Shown here piece by piece: positions 16,395 through 24,736 of a stretch of 43,920 nucleotides of DNA. The position numbers and the translations under genes were made by a program. Origin of the DNA: Actinokineospora spheciospongiae (lineage in GTDB: Bacteria; Actinomycetota; Actinomycetes; Mycobacteriales; Pseudonocardiaceae); NCBI RefSeq assembly GCF_000564855.1, contig NZ_AYXG01000220.1:1-43920 (forward strand). The letters run 5' to 3'. Under the pieces are notes generated by a model. The model saw only the letters and a list, made by a program, of their open reading frames with translations, was not told the DNA's origin and did no database searches. Position 1 is the stretch's first letter. Each line of letters opens with the position of its first letter.

Positions 16395-17774
16395 TCAGGC
16401 GCGCGGGGCCAGGGTCAGGCTGGCGGTGTTGCCGGAGCCCGCCACGAAGGCGCTGAGCAGCGGTGTGGCGGAGCCGCAGCCGGTCAGCTCGGGGATGGCG
16501 AAGGAACCGGTGAGGGTGCCGCCCGCGGACGGGGTGAAGCCCGCCGCGGTCAGGTTGACCTCGGCGGGGCGGTGGGTGTGGCAGGTGTTGCCGGTGGTGA
16601 GGGGGAAGCCCGCGAAGGTGACCTTCGACAGGCCGATGTCGACCGTGGCGGAGGCGGTGAGGGCACCGTCGGCGAGGGTGCCGGTGACCGGGCCGGTGGG
16701 GGTCAGGGTGACGTCCGCGGTGATCGGGATGATGCCCGCGATCGTGGCCTTCACGGTGGTGGGGTCGAGCGCGAGGGTGGTGGTGTGGGCCCCGGTGCCC
16801 GCCGTCAGCAGGCTGTCGGCCGTGCCGGAGAGGGCGACGTTCGCACCGATCTTCTTGACCTTGGCGGTGCCGGTCGCGGTGTAGTGCAGTTCGGTGTCGG
16901 CGGAGGGGGCGGGGGCGGTGCGGATGCGCACCGGCTTGCCGCGGCCGGTGATCGGGTAGTTGTTGTGGAGGCCCTGGATGGTGATCCAGTGATCGGTGTC
17001 GGGCTGGAGGCCGGTGAGCGTTCCGGTCAACTGCGGGCCGGTGGTGACCAGCGCGGGGGTGGCGCCCTCGTCGACGGTGACCCGGTAGCCGGTGGTGTCG
17101 CCCCAGATGGAGCCGGACTCGGTCCAGGTCAGGGCGATGCTGTCGCTGGTGACCTTGGCGTCGGTGACCGCGGAGCCGACCCACGTGTCGGACGACCCGC
17201 CCTGGAGCCTGTCCCACTGCGCCCAGCGGTCGGTGCCGCCGGTGCAGTTCACCTCCGTCCGGGGCAGCGCGCTGCCGTCGGCGCGCTTGGCGTCGACGCG
17301 CACCGCGATGTCGGCCACGTCGAAGGTCAACGGGCTGGCGGCGGTCAGGGTGTCGGGCATGTCGGGGGTGTAGGCGAGCAGGTCGGTGGCGGTGATGTCC
17401 TGCCCCGCGGTCACCGGCACGTTCCGCGCGAGCAGCGACACCACGCCGTGCGACACGGTCGACCCGTTGGTGATGGTGACACCGACGTCCACCGCGGCGT
17501 CGACGGTGGCGGCCCCGGCAGCGGCCAGGCCCGCCGACGGCAGCGCGATGCCACCGCGCACGGGCAGCCACCCCGTCTGCGGGTAGACCCACACCATGTT
17601 CCACAACGACCCCGTCAGGTCGGCGTGCACGCTCCCGATGACCGGCGACCCGCAGGCCCGGTCCGCGGAGACGGCGGTCTCCGCCGCCGACGCCTGCCCC
17701 TGCACCGCGACGGCCACCCCGGCGGCGACCGCCACCGCGGCGGCCCCGGCCCCGAACCTCGTTCTTAATCGCAT
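16395..17774 (-). CDS. Secreted fibronectin type III protein
   Basis: A 459-residue exported protein. The ATG at 17774 has GGAGAGG 8 bases upstream and is followed by a signal peptide ([20 protein letters not shown], cleavage after QASA). Residues about 30-200 form an Ig-like beta region with two cysteines. A fibronectin III domain follows ([42 protein letters not shown]). The last 160 residues form a Thr/Gly-rich beta domain with a Cys pair (NTCHTHRP and [10 protein letters not shown]) that recurs at the C-terminus of many actinobacterial secreted proteins; I know no assigned function. It may bind a surface polymer. It is transcribed from its own promoter and ends in a strong hairpin. Confidence 0.82.
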   Translation of the reverse strand: MRLRTRFGAGAAAVAVAAGVAVAVQGQASAAETAVSADRACGSPVIGSVHADLTGSLWNMVWVYPQTGWLPVRGGIALPSAGLAAAGAATVDAAVDVGVTITNGSTVSHGVVSLLARNVPVTAGQDITATDLLAYTPDMPDTLTAASPLTFDVADIAVRVDAKRADGSALPRTEVNCTGGTDRWAQWDRLQGGSSDTWVGSAVTDAKVTSDSIALTWTESGSIWGDTTGYRVTVDEGATPALVTTGPQLTGTLTGLQPDTDHWITIQGLHNNYPITGRGKPVRIRTAPAPSADTELHYTATGTAKVKKIGANVALSGTADSLLTAGTGAHTTTLALDPTTVKATIAGIIPITADVTLTPTGPVTGTLADGALTASATVDIGLSKVTFAGFPLTTGNTCHTHRPAEVNLTAAGFTPSAGGTLTGSFAIPELTGCGSATPLLSAFVAGSGNTASLTLAPRA

Positions 17775-17819
17775 GTCCCAACCTCTCCGATACCAGTGGC
17801 GAGATGATCGCAGCGCTCG

Positions 17820-17849
17820 ATCGTAGGGAGGTTTTCCCAAGTGCCACAA
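17820..17849 (-). promoter_or_regulatory. Promoter of the fibronectin-III protein gene
   Basis: On the minus strand -35 TTGTGG (17844-17849) and -10 TACGAT (17820-17825) are 18 bp apart and lie 46 bp before the start codon. The spacer contains an AT-rich GGGAAAACC core. The rest of the 390-bp divergent spacer up to 18122 shows no gene I would support; an 87-codon frame at 17841 has no ribosome site or family. Confidence 0.55.
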
Positions 17850-18122
17850 CAGTTTTCGCACACCAACCGACGGAATCCGGGAACCGCGCGTTCCACACAG
17901 CGAAATCCCGAGGCGTTGTCACCGTGCGCCAATCGGCGCCACCGGCCGAGCACGCGGGCACGCCCCGGCGTTGCCGCACGGCGCTTTCAGACGCCCGCCC
18001 CCTCCGACACCGGAATGCGCGTCTTGTGCGGGTTTCGTCGACGCGGCGGGCTCGGATATGGCACCCGTGTTCACCCAGGATCGTCCCTTCGCCCACAAGG
18101 GTGACTCCCCGGGAGGACCCTG

Positions 18123-18140
18123 CTTTACTCCACGGTAAAG
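18123..18140. promoter_or_regulatory. Palindrome before the secreted hydrolase gene
   Basis: CTTTAC and GTAAAG form an 18-bp inverted repeat with a 6-base centre, 24 bp before the start codon. Its place between promoter and ribosome site is typical of a TetR- or GntR-type operator. No cognate regulator can be named. Confidence 0.4.
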
Positions 18141-18164
18141 AGGCGCTCGACGGAAGAGGACTCG

Positions 18165-19871
18165 ATGAAGCGTTCGCGCTGGGCGGTCGCCTCGGCGGCG
18201 GCTGTCGTGGTGGTCGGCGGCGTGCTGGTGCCCGCCGCCATGGGCAAGACGTCGGCGGACGGGGACCGGGTGGAGACGCCGGTGGTCTCCTCCTCACCGG
18301 TGCCGGGCGTCGTGGAGAGCGTGGTGAAGGTCCGCGTGCCGCTGCCAGCGGAGGTCGGTCCGCACCCGGAGGCCTGCGACTGGGTGTCGTACCTGCGGTG
18401 GCGCAGCGCGGCCGGTCCGGCGGACTCGGCCGCGGCCGACCGGGTGCTCATCGCCCAGCCGGGCATCTTCGAGGGCGCGGGCGCGTTCGACAGCCTGGCC
18501 CGCAACACGATCACCCAGGCCGCCGGGCAGGGCGCGCACGTCGAGTTCTGGGCGCTGGACCGGCGGTCGAACTGCCTGGAGGACAACACCGGGCGGATGG
18601 CCGGGCTCGCCGCCCGCGACGTGCACGTGGCGGTGGACTACTACTACCGGGACAGGCAGGTCGACGGGAAGACCTTCGCCGGGTTCCAGACCAACGACCA
18701 GGTCGGCTGGCTCGGGCACGTCGGCATGGCGCAGACCCTGCGCGACCAGTACGACCTGATGCGCCACGAGCTGCCCGACCCGGCGGTGCGCAAGCAGAAG
18801 CTGTTCTGCGGCGGGCACTCCCTCGGCGGCATCATCACCGGCTACTTCGCCACCTGGGACTTCGACGGCGACCCGGCGACCACCGACGACGCGGGGTTCA
18901 ACCAGTGCGCCGGGTGGTTCGCGCTGGACTCGCAGGTCCGCCCCGGCCTGCCCGGCGGCGGGATGACGTCGCTGATCCCCTCCGGTGACCCGGCGACCTC
19001 GCCGATCCTGGCGCTGCCCGCGCTGATCAACCCGGAGACGATGAGCATGCTCGGCCTGGCGGGCCTGGCCGCGGTCAACGACCCGACCGGCAAGTCCGAC
19101 CTGCTGAAGTACCTGCCGCAGTCCGACAACATCAAGACCACGCTGAAGATCCTGTTCGCCAAGGACCTGGTCAACCTGCTCACCGGCATCCCCGTGGTGG
19201 ACAACTTCGCCTTCACCAACCAGACCGCCATGGCCGCGCTGATGGACAACAACTCCATGCCCCTGGGCTTCCTCCAGGCAGGCGTCGGCTTCTTCGACGG
19301 CGGCCGGATCGCCGACAAGGAGTTCCCGATCGCCGGTGAGGTCGCCGACCTGCCGTTCCTGGCCGACCTCAAGGGCCTGCTCGGCCCGGACCGCAAGGCC
19401 ATCCCCACCGACGCCGGGTTCCCCCTGGGCACCGGGCCGACCTACACCTGGCGCAACTACGACCAGATCGACGCGCCCGGTGCCCCGGTGCACAAGTCCC
19501 GCGACGGCAAGCCGTTCACCACCGCCGCCCAGGAGGTCACCGACGTCCAGCAGCTCGCCCGCAGCCTGGGCGAGGCGCCGCTGGACTTCACCGAGTGGTA
19601 CTTCCCGGCCAAGCTCTCCGGCGACAGCGGCAAGCCGGACGCGGAGATGACCGCCCACTCCCTGCACCCCGGGGGCATCAACGCCCGCCCGATCCTGACC
19701 GTCCGGGCGGGTTCCGGGGTGAACTTCGGCGCGATGGACCCGAGCCAGCCCCCTGCGGTCGTGGCCCCCGGCTACCACCACCTCGACGTCCTGACCGCCG
19801 CCGCCAGGCAGAACGGTGGCCGCCAAGAGGTGGTCTCGGTCAACCTCGCGCAGTTCGTCCTGGGGAACTGA
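18165..19871 (+). CDS. Secreted alpha/beta hydrolase
   Basis: A 568-residue exported serine hydrolase. The ATG at 18165 follows GAAGAGGA at a good distance. Residues 1-27 form a signal peptide. The nucleophile elbow is GGHSLGG with Ser 219; the catalytic His is probably in [12 protein letters not shown] near the C-terminus, and an acid likely lies near [17 protein letters not shown] long insertion between them (residues about 260-400) is alpha-helical and may form a lid. Related actinobacterial proteins are annotated only as alpha/beta hydrolases; substrate is likely an ester or lipid outside the cell. It is monocistronic, with its own palindromic control site and a strong terminator. Confidence 0.85.
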   Translation: MKRSRWAVASAAAVVVVGGVLVPAAMGKTSADGDRVETPVVSSSPVPGVVESVVKVRVPLPAEVGPHPEACDWVSYLRWRSAAGPADSAAADRVLIAQPGIFEGAGAFDSLARNTITQAAGQGAHVEFWALDRRSNCLEDNTGRMAGLAARDVHVAVDYYYRDRQVDGKTFAGFQTNDQVGWLGHVGMAQTLRDQYDLMRHELPDPAVRKQKLFCGGHSLGGIITGYFATWDFDGDPATTDDAGFNQCAGWFALDSQVRPGLPGGGMTSLIPSGDPATSPILALPALINPETMSMLGLAGLAAVNDPTGKSDLLKYLPQSDNIKTTLKILFAKDLVNLLTGIPVVDNFAFTNQTAMAALMDNNSMPLGFLQAGVGFFDGGRIADKEFPIAGEVADLPFLADLKGLLGPDRKAIPTDAGFPLGTGPTYTWRNYDQIDAPGAPVHKSRDGKPFTTAAQEVTDVQQLARSLGEAPLDFTEWYFPAKLSGDSGKPDAEMTAHSLHPGGINARPILTVRAGSGVNFGAMDPSQPPAVVAPGYHHLDVLTAAARQNGGRQEVVSVNLAQFVLGN

Positions 19872-19877
19872 CCCGCG

Positions 19878-19917
19878 GCGCCGCTCCGACCACCGCCCGC
19901 GGTGGTCGGAGCGGCGC
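19878..19917 (+). terminator. Terminator of the secreted hydrolase gene
   Basis: A perfect 17-bp stem (19878-19894 with 19901-19917) and a 6-nt loop start 6 bases after the stop codon. Confidence 0.88.
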
Positions 19918-20008
19918 TCACGCGGTGCCGGTCAGGTACTGGCGACCCGACACGGACGGGCGCGGGTGTGATGTCCTGGCAGGTCGTCGCCCCCTCAACA
20001 CTTTGCCC

Positions 20009-20040
20009 TTGCGCTAAGTGTCGCGGCGATGGATACTTAG
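20009..20040 (+). promoter_or_regulatory. ArsR-gene promoter with 27-bp palindrome
   Basis: The -35 TTGCGC (20009-20014) and -10 GATACT (20032-20037) are 17 bp apart. The -10 ends 7 bases before the ATG, so the message is probably leaderless. Arms CTAAGTGTC (20014-20022) and GATACTTAG (20032-20040) form an inverted repeat with one mismatch, covering the promoter. This fits ArsR autorepression. Confidence 0.6.
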
Positions 20041-20044
20041 CCTC

Positions 20045-20386
20045 ATGGCACAGTGTCCGGCTGAACTCGACGGGGTCTTCCTCGCTCTCGCGGACCCGAC
20101 CCGGCGGGCGGTGGTCCACCGGCTCGGGCGCGGGCCCGCGAGCGTCAGCGACCTGGCCGGCGCGGCCACGATGACGCTGCCCTCGTTCATGAAGCACGTG
20201 CGGGTGCTCGAGTCGAACGGCCTGATCCACACGGTGAAATCCGGCCGCGTGCGCACCTGCCTGCTCAACCGGGAGCGGTTCGCGGTGGTGGAGGACTGGT
20301 TGGCGCGGCAGCGGCGCCTCTGGGACGAGCGCACCGACCGGCTGGAGCAGTTCGTCACCGATCCCAAGGAGGAGAACACCCCGTGA
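20045..20386 (+). CDS. ArsR-family transcriptional regulator
   Basis: A 113-residue winged-helix protein. LADPTRRAVVHRLGRGPASV is the standard ArsR start, ATMTLPSFMKHVRVLESNGLI the recognition region, and TVKSGRVRTCLLN the wing. No cysteine metal site of the CVC type is present, so it belongs to the non-metal branch that is usually paired with an SRPBCC/AHSA1 gene. The stop codon overlaps the GTG of that gene as GTGA. The ATG at 20045 is chosen because the predicted promoter ends 7 bases before it; an in-frame upstream GTG would start inside the promoter. Confidence 0.9.
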   Translation: MAQCPAELDGVFLALADPTRRAVVHRLGRGPASVSDLAGAATMTLPSFMKHVRVLESNGLIHTVKSGRVRTCLLNRERFAVVEDWLARQRRLWDERTDRLEQFVTDPKEENTP

Positions 20387-20853
20387 ACCCCGAACTCGAC
20401 CTCGGCATCGACCGGGTCATCCGCGCGCCCCGCAAGGTCGTGTGGGACGCGTGGACCGACCCGGACAGCCTGGCGCGGTGGTGGATTCCCGCCCCGACCG
20501 TGTGCCGCGTCGACCGGTTGGAGGTCCGACCCGGCGGCGGGTTCGTCACGCGGATGAGCGACGACGGTGTCGCGTTCGCACCGCACGTCGACGCGTGCTT
20601 CCTGGTGGTGGAGGAGTTCAAGCGGCTCGTGTTCACCACCGCCGTGGACAGCCGCTGGCGACCGGCGAACCCCGAACCGGTCGCGATGACCGCCGAGGTC
20701 GTGTTCGCCGACCACGCGGACGGCACCGACTACCGGGTCGTCGTGCGCCACGGGGACCCGGCGGCCAGAGACCTGCACGCCGAACTGGGGTTCGCCGACG
20801 GGTGGGGCGGCGTCACCGACCAACTGGCCCGGTTCGTCGAGAGCACGCGGTGA
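20383..20853 (+). CDS. SRPBCC (AHSA1-like) domain protein
   Basis: A 156-residue START-like fold protein. IDRVIRAPRKVVWDAWTDPD and LARWWIPAP are the classic AHSA1/CalC-type N-terminal elements; the C-terminal long helix is GWGGVTDQLARFVEST. The fold makes a hydrophobic cavity for a small ligand. Pairs of ArsR regulator and SRPBCC protein are common in actinobacteria and are thought to respond to small hydrophobic molecules. The GTG start overlaps the ArsR stop (GTGA) with AAGGAGG upstream, so the two are translationally coupled. Confidence 0.9.
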   Translation: MNPELDLGIDRVIRAPRKVVWDAWTDPDSLARWWIPAPTVCRVDRLEVRPGGGFVTRMSDDGVAFAPHVDACFLVVEEFKRLVFTTAVDSRWRPANPEPVAMTAEVVFADHADGTDYRVVVRHGDPAARDLHAELGFADGWGGVTDQLARFVESTR

Positions 20854-20861
20854 AGGTCGCC

Positions 20862-20917
20862 CCGGTGCGGTTCCCCACCCTCGACGGGGTGGGCCAGGGG
20901 CCCGGTTCCCGCACCGG
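20862..20917. terminator. Nested hairpin between convergent genes
   Basis: An outer 9-bp stem (20862-20870 with 20909-20917) encloses a perfect 8-bp stem (20873-20880 with 20886-20893). It starts 9 bases after the SRPBCC stop and lies beyond the TetR stop on the other strand. Confidence 0.65.
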
Positions 20918-20979
20918 TGACCACAGAGGTGCCGCCGACCTGCGGTAGGCCCCCGCGCGGACGAGCAGACGGCAGTCGG

Positions 20980-21633
20980 TCAGCGGTCGACGGCGTCCAG
21001 GACGGTCGGGTCCAGGCTGGTGAGGGCGGCGGTGATGAAGCCCGCGGCCAGTTCGCCCGCCGCCCCCGGGTCGAGGTCGTGGTGCAGGGCGTGGCGGGCC
21101 GCGGCGCCGCACAGGCCGACCATCATCGCGGCCAGCAGGGCCGGGCTGGGGCCGGGTTCCCGGCCGAGGTCGGCGAGGGCCTGGTCGATCTCCTCGGCGA
21201 CCCGGCCGGTGATGACGTCCACCACGGCCTGGCGCGCCGTGGTCGTCTCGTCGGTCGTGGTGGCGTCGAAGAGCATCCGGAAGCTCTGCGGGTTGGCGGC
21301 GGCGTAGTCGAACAGGGCCATCACGTAGACACGCACCCGGCCCGCGACGTCCAGGCCGGGGGCGGACCGGTACGCCTCCACCACCCACCGCCGCAGCGCC
21401 TCGGACTCGCGGGCGAACGCGGCCTGGTACAGCGCCAGCTTGTCGCCGAAGTGCGCGTACAGGGTGGGTTTGGTGGAGTTCGCCCGCTCGGCGACGGCGT
21501 CCATCGTGGCCTGCCTGAACCCGCGCTCGGCGAACACCGCGCGGGCGGCGTCGAGCAGCTCGTCGTCGGTGGGCCGGGTACCGGGGCTGCGCCGACGACG
21601 AGTCGACCGGTCCTGGCCTGCGGGCTCGCTCAT
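20980..21633 (-). CDS. TetR-family transcriptional regulator
   Basis: A 217-residue regulator. The TetR DNA-binding domain is at residues about 24-70 ([20 protein letters not shown], then [15 protein letters not shown] as recognition helix). The rest is a helical ligand-binding domain of the TetR_C type with [15 protein letters not shown] in the middle. The ATG at 21633 lies 7 bases after a TAGAGT -10 hexamer with no ribosome site, again a likely leaderless start. There is no divergent partner gene intact next to it, since the upstream side is degraded DNA, so its target may have been lost. Confidence 0.88.
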   Translation of the reverse strand: MSEPAGQDRSTRRRRSPGTRPTDDELLDAARAVFAERGFRQATMDAVAERANSTKPTLYAHFGDKLALYQAAFARESEALRRWVVEAYRSAPGLDVAGRVRVYVMALFDYAAANPQSFRMLFDATTTDETTTARQAVVDVITGRVAEEIDQALADLGREPGPSPALLAAMMVGLCGAAARHALHHDLDPGAAGELAAGFITAALTSLDPTVLDAVDR

Positions 21634-21693
21634 GGTGGGAACTCTACGATCCCCCGCCGCCCAGCCCGTGAGCGCAGATCGCTCCGACCGATC

Positions 21694-21846
21694 CCCCGGC
21701 GGCCCCCACCCGGGCCTGCAGCACCCGGGGCGCAGTACCCCGCGCAGCCCCACCCGGGTCAGCCGCGTCCCGGCCACCCCGCCCCGGGTCACGGCCCGCA
21801 GCCGCCGAGTGGCTGGTTCCCGCCGCAGGAGCCGCCGCGCGGCTGA
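21694..21846 (+). pseudogene. Possible 3' remnant of a Pro/Gly-rich protein gene
   Basis: A frame ending at 21846 reads about 50 residues of Pro, Gly, Gln and His (for example [20 protein letters not shown], then [12 protein letters not shown]), the look of a disordered C-terminal tail. There is no start codon, ribosome site or upstream domain; the upstream side is the TetR promoter. I read it as a truncated 3' end, with low confidence. Confidence 0.28.
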
Positions 21847-22322
21847 TCCGCCCACCGGGCCACCGATCGGCGCACCACACCGACACGGGCTCCGACCGGG
21901 CACCCGGTTCCGTCCCCTGTGGATTCGGCACCGCTCCGAACAGGGGTGTCCTGTCCCACGGGGGCGGTTCCACCCTCGCCGGGCGGTCGGTGGTGTCCGG
22001 CGCGATCACGGGTGGAGGGATGGCTGTGGCTGCTGCCAACCGCCCGGCCACGGTGGCAGGTCCGCCGCCGGGGATGGGCCCCGACGGCCAGGTCCCCGCC
22101 CCGGGCGGTGCGGTGGACGAGCGGGTCACCGTCGGTGGCCTGGCGGACGGGGTCAGCGGACCGGTACCGCCCGCGACCCGCTCGTGACCGAGCCCGGGGT
22201 GCGGTCACCCGACCGCGCCCCGGGGTCTACCCTCGACGGCGGACAACCGCCCCGGTGGCGCCCATGTCAACGGGGCAGCCCCCGGCGGCCCACCGATGCG
22301 AGAGGCGTCTCCCGAGCACCGC
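21847..22322. other. Degraded or non-coding stretch
   Basis: No supported gene in 476 bp. A frame of 65 codons at 21990-22187 (plus) is Gly/Pro/Ala-rich with a GGAGGG just before an internal ATG, but it matches no family and its codon use is less biased than its neighbours. It may be a small hypothetical gene or decayed DNA. Confidence 0.3.
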
Positions 22323-22556
22323 ATGACTGGACCGACCAGCGCCGTCGACCCCCGGGTCCGGTGCTTCCACCTCGCCCCCGAGGCCCCCGCCCGCGTGGTC
22401 TGCTACCCCCACCTCGGCGCCACGGCGGGGCTGCTCGACGAGCCCGCCCCGCGCCGCGCGGTCCTGTCCGGCGACCACTTCCACCCGGTGGCGCGGCAGG
22501 AGGCGGTGCGGGACGTGCTCCCGGGAACCCTTCGACGGCTGGAGGTGGGCCGGTGA
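22323..22556 (+). CDS. Short thioesterase II-like protein, likely internally deleted
   Basis: A 77-residue frame. RVRCFHLAPEAPARVVCYPH resembles the N-terminus of type II thioesterases of antibiotic clusters, which read 'RCFHPAPEA-RLVCFPHAGG'. The end (SGDHFHPVARQEAVRDVLPG) recalls the C-terminal 'PGGHF' region with its catalytic His. The 170 or so residues between, with the GHS nucleophile, are missing, and the GGSA oxyanion loop reads GATA. It is therefore probably an inactive remnant, though still open and overlapping the next gene as GTGA. It could also be a genuine short protein of unknown role. Confidence 0.5.
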   Translation: MTGPTSAVDPRVRCFHLAPEAPARVVCYPHLGATAGLLDEPAPRRAVLSGDHFHPVARQEAVRDVLPGTLRRLEVGR

Positions 22557-23368
22557 CCGCGCCCGAGGACCTGAACCGGCTGCGCGCCGACTGCGGCTCG
22601 TGCTTCGCGCTGTGCTGCGTGGCGCTGCCGTTCCAGAAGTCCACGGACTTCGCCATCACCAAGCGCGCGGGCAGGCCGTGCGTGAACCTGCTCGCGGACT
22701 TCCGCTGCGGCGTCCACACCCGGCTGCCGCAGGAGGGTTTCCGCGGCTGCACGGTGTTCGACTGCTTCGGCGCGGGGCAGCAGGTCGCCCAGGTCACCTT
22801 CGGCGGTGTGGACTGGCGGACGGCGCCGGACACCGCCGGGGGCATGTTCGAGGTGTTCGGCGTGATGCGGCACCTGCACGAGCTGCTGTGGTACCTGACC
22901 GAGGCGGTTTCGCTGCCGCGCACCCGCCCGCTGCACGAGGACCTGCGGCGGGCGCTGGGCAAGGTGCGCAGGCTCACCGAGGGCAGCGCGGAGGCGGTCG
23001 CCGCGGTGGACGTGGACGCGGTCCGCGGCGACGTCGACGCACTGCTGACGCGCACCAGCGAGCTGGTGCGCGGCGGGGTGAAGGGCCCGACCAGGAACCA
23101 CCGCGGGGCGAACCTGATGGGCGCGAAGCTGCGCGGCGCCGACCTGCGCGGCGCGCACCTGCGCGGCGCCCTGCTCATCGCCGCCGACCTGCGCGGGGCC
23201 GACCTGCGCAACAGCGACCTGATCGGCGCCGACCTGCGCGACGCCGACCTGTGCGGAGCGGACCTGACCGACTGCGTCTTCCTGACCCAGTCGCAGGTCA
23301 ACGCCGCCCGCGGTGACGCGGCCACCCGCATCCCGTCCTCGGTGGACCGCCCGCCGCACTGGACCTGA
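22553..23368 (+). CDS. Pentapeptide-repeat protein with Cys-rich N-terminus
   Basis: A 271-residue protein. The N-terminus has a cysteine cluster (C14, C17, C21, C22) followed by single Cys around residues 43-75, a pattern that could bind a metal or Fe-S centre. A helical middle follows, and residues about 183-245 are pentapeptide repeats of the A(D/N)LxG type (ANLMGAKLRGADLRGAHLRG), about 12 units, which build a right-handed beta-helix. This Cys-rich plus pentapeptide architecture recurs in actinomycetes; function is unknown. The GTG start at 22553 has GGAGG upstream and overlaps the preceding stop. Confidence 0.88.
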   Translation: MTAPEDLNRLRADCGSCFALCCVALPFQKSTDFAITKRAGRPCVNLLADFRCGVHTRLPQEGFRGCTVFDCFGAGQQVAQVTFGGVDWRTAPDTAGGMFEVFGVMRHLHELLWYLTEAVSLPRTRPLHEDLRRALGKVRRLTEGSAEAVAAVDVDAVRGDVDALLTRTSELVRGGVKGPTRNHRGANLMGAKLRGADLRGAHLRGALLIAADLRGADLRNSDLIGADLRDADLCGADLTDCVFLTQSQVNAARGDAATRIPSSVDRPPHWT

Positions 23369-23547
23369 GCGGCAGCCGCCACACCGGCTGCGCACCAGGG
23401 CGCCGAGGGTGGCCAGTTCGGCGCGCAGCGCGGTCTGCCGGGCCGCTCACCACGAAGTTGGTCGCGAAGTCCACCGCGGCCAGGTCCAGTCCCCCGAACA
23501 GGTCCGGGCGGCGGCCGTGGCCGGGCTCGTCCGACCGCCCGGAACCC

Positions 23548-23565
23548 ACCCCGGAGAGCCGGGGT
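23548..23565 (-). terminator. Short hairpin after the COG0523-like gene
   Basis: ACCCCGG and CCGGGGT form a perfect 7-bp stem with a 4-nt loop, 24 bases beyond the stop codon at 23590. The rest of 23369-23547 carries no supported gene; minus-strand fragments there (LDLAAVDFATNFVV and TALRAELATLGALV, in different frames) look protein-like and may be a decayed gene end. Confidence 0.5.
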
Positions 23566-23589
23566 CACCGCCCGCACCGCGACGTCCGG

Positions 23590-24615
23590 CTAGCAGCTCT
23601 CCGCTTCGTCGCACCACTCGGCGAACGGGTCGACGAACTCCAGTTCGTCCGCGAGGGCCAACTCCTCGTCGGTGGCGAGGGCGGCGCGCAGGGCACCCGC
23701 GACGCGCTCGGCGGCGGCGGGTGTGGTCGTGATGGCGAAGACCTCCTGCGCGCGGTCGCCCGGGGCGGGCCACGGACCCAGGTCGTGCACGACCAGCCCG
23801 CCGCCCGCCGATTCCACCCACAGCGCCGCCTCCGGCCTGCTCACCACCCACACCCGCCCCTTGACCCGCACGACGTCCTCCAGCAGGCAGTCGAACGCGA
23901 GGTGCAGCCGCATCGGGTGGAAGGGCCTGCTCTCGGCGACGCGGACGACGCACACCCCGTGGGCGGACCCCAGCGGTGGTCGACCGCACACCAGGGGGTC
24001 GAACCCGTCGTCGACCCGACCGCGGCGCGCGTCCGCGGGCACGGCGGCCAGCAGCTCGGCGACGTCCAGCCCGCTCCGGGCCCGTCGGGGCGCGAGCGGG
24101 TTGAGGCGGTCGAGCACCGCGTCCAGCACCGGGTCGGCGGTCCCGTCCACCACGACCGCGTCGGCGAACTCGGCCTGCCCGACCACGACCTGGGCCACCG
24201 TGCGCTCGTCGGTGTCCGCGGCGGCCAGGCCGCGTTCGGCCATGGTCTCGTCGCCGGTGGCATCCGCCAGCCACGTCCGCGCGTCGACCACCGCGACCAC
24301 GCCCGCCACCGCGATGCCCGCCTCATCCAGGGCGAGGCAGACGTGTTCGAGGTCCAGGGCCGGGTCCAGGGCGACCACGGCCCGACCGCCGACCCGTTCG
24401 AGCAGCGGGACCAGGTCCAGCCGCAGGGTGCACGACACGCAGCCGTGGGCCAGCTCGACCGTCTCCACCTCCGCGTCGACCCAGCGGCGGACCACACCGT
24501 CGGCCAGCCCGCGCAGGTCGTGGCGCACCAGGACCGACCCGTGCCACGCCCGCCACACCTCCTCGGCCACACCGCAGTCGTCCGGACCGGCCACCAGCAG
24601 CACCTCGGTTCGCAT
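23590..24615 (-). CDS. COG0523/CobW-like protein lacking the P-loop
   Basis: A 341-residue relative of the zinc-linked GTPases of the CobW/ZNG1 family. ELAHGCVSCTLRLDLVPLL matches the metal-binding 'NGC-x-CCTLR' region, with C59 and C62; the C-terminal CobW domain reads ESRPFHPMRL, then GRVWVVSRPEAALW. But the N-terminus reads LLVAGPDDCGVAEEV where GFLGAGKTT is expected, and no NKxD motif is seen, so it cannot bind GTP in the usual way. It may be a scaffold or a pseudo-GTPase. A Zur-like box fills its promoter, which implies expression in zinc shortage. ATG 24615 is 6 bases after the -10, leaderless. Confidence 0.85.
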   Translation of the reverse strand: MRTEVLLVAGPDDCGVAEEVWRAWHGSVLVRHDLRGLADGVVRRWVDAEVETVELAHGCVSCTLRLDLVPLLERVGGRAVVALDPALDLEHVCLALDEAGIAVAGVVAVVDARTWLADATGDETMAERGLAAADTDERTVAQVVVGQAEFADAVVVDGTADPVLDAVLDRLNPLAPRRARSGLDVAELLAAVPADARRGRVDDGFDPLVCGRPPLGSAHGVCVVRVAESRPFHPMRLHLAFDCLLEDVVRVKGRVWVVSRPEAALWVESAGGGLVVHDLGPWPAPGDRAQEVFAITTTPAAAERVAGALRAALATDEELALADELEFVDPFAEWCDEAESC

Positions 24616-24621
24616 GCCACC

Positions 24622-24650
24622 AGATTAACGGAAACGATTTTCATTTCAAT
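24622..24650 (-). promoter_or_regulatory. Zur-type box inside the COG0523-like promoter
   Basis: Minus-strand -35 TTGAAA (24644-24649) and -10 TAATCT (24622-24627) are 16 bp apart. The 23-bp box at 24628-24650 fills the spacer and the -35. Its first ten bases, ACGGAAACGA, are identical to the half-site of the perfect palindrome at 32430-32452, and the core matches actinobacterial Zur sites (GAAA..GATTTTC). Zur with zinc would block RNA polymerase directly. Confidence 0.7.
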
Positions 24651-24736
24651 TCGGCCCCCGAAGACCGCCCGCCACCCGTCTCCTGGTTGCCGAGATGCGG
24701 CACTGCTCGCCGTGGGACATCACTACGATCACGCAC

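Noticed and set aside
17841-18104. An 87-codon frame in the spacer between the fibronectin protein and the hydrolase
   Set aside because: It overlaps the predicted promoter, has no ribosome site and no recognisable domain.
23092-23260. Apparent DNA repeat array (GCGGCGCCGACCTGCG-like units)
   Set aside because: It is the coding sequence of pentapeptide repeats, not CRISPR or a tandem DNA repeat; the units have no spacers.
21440-23368. A 642-codon plus frame ending in the pentapeptide protein
   Set aside because: Only the part after GTG 22553 resembles a protein; upstream is antisense to the TetR gene and degraded DNA.
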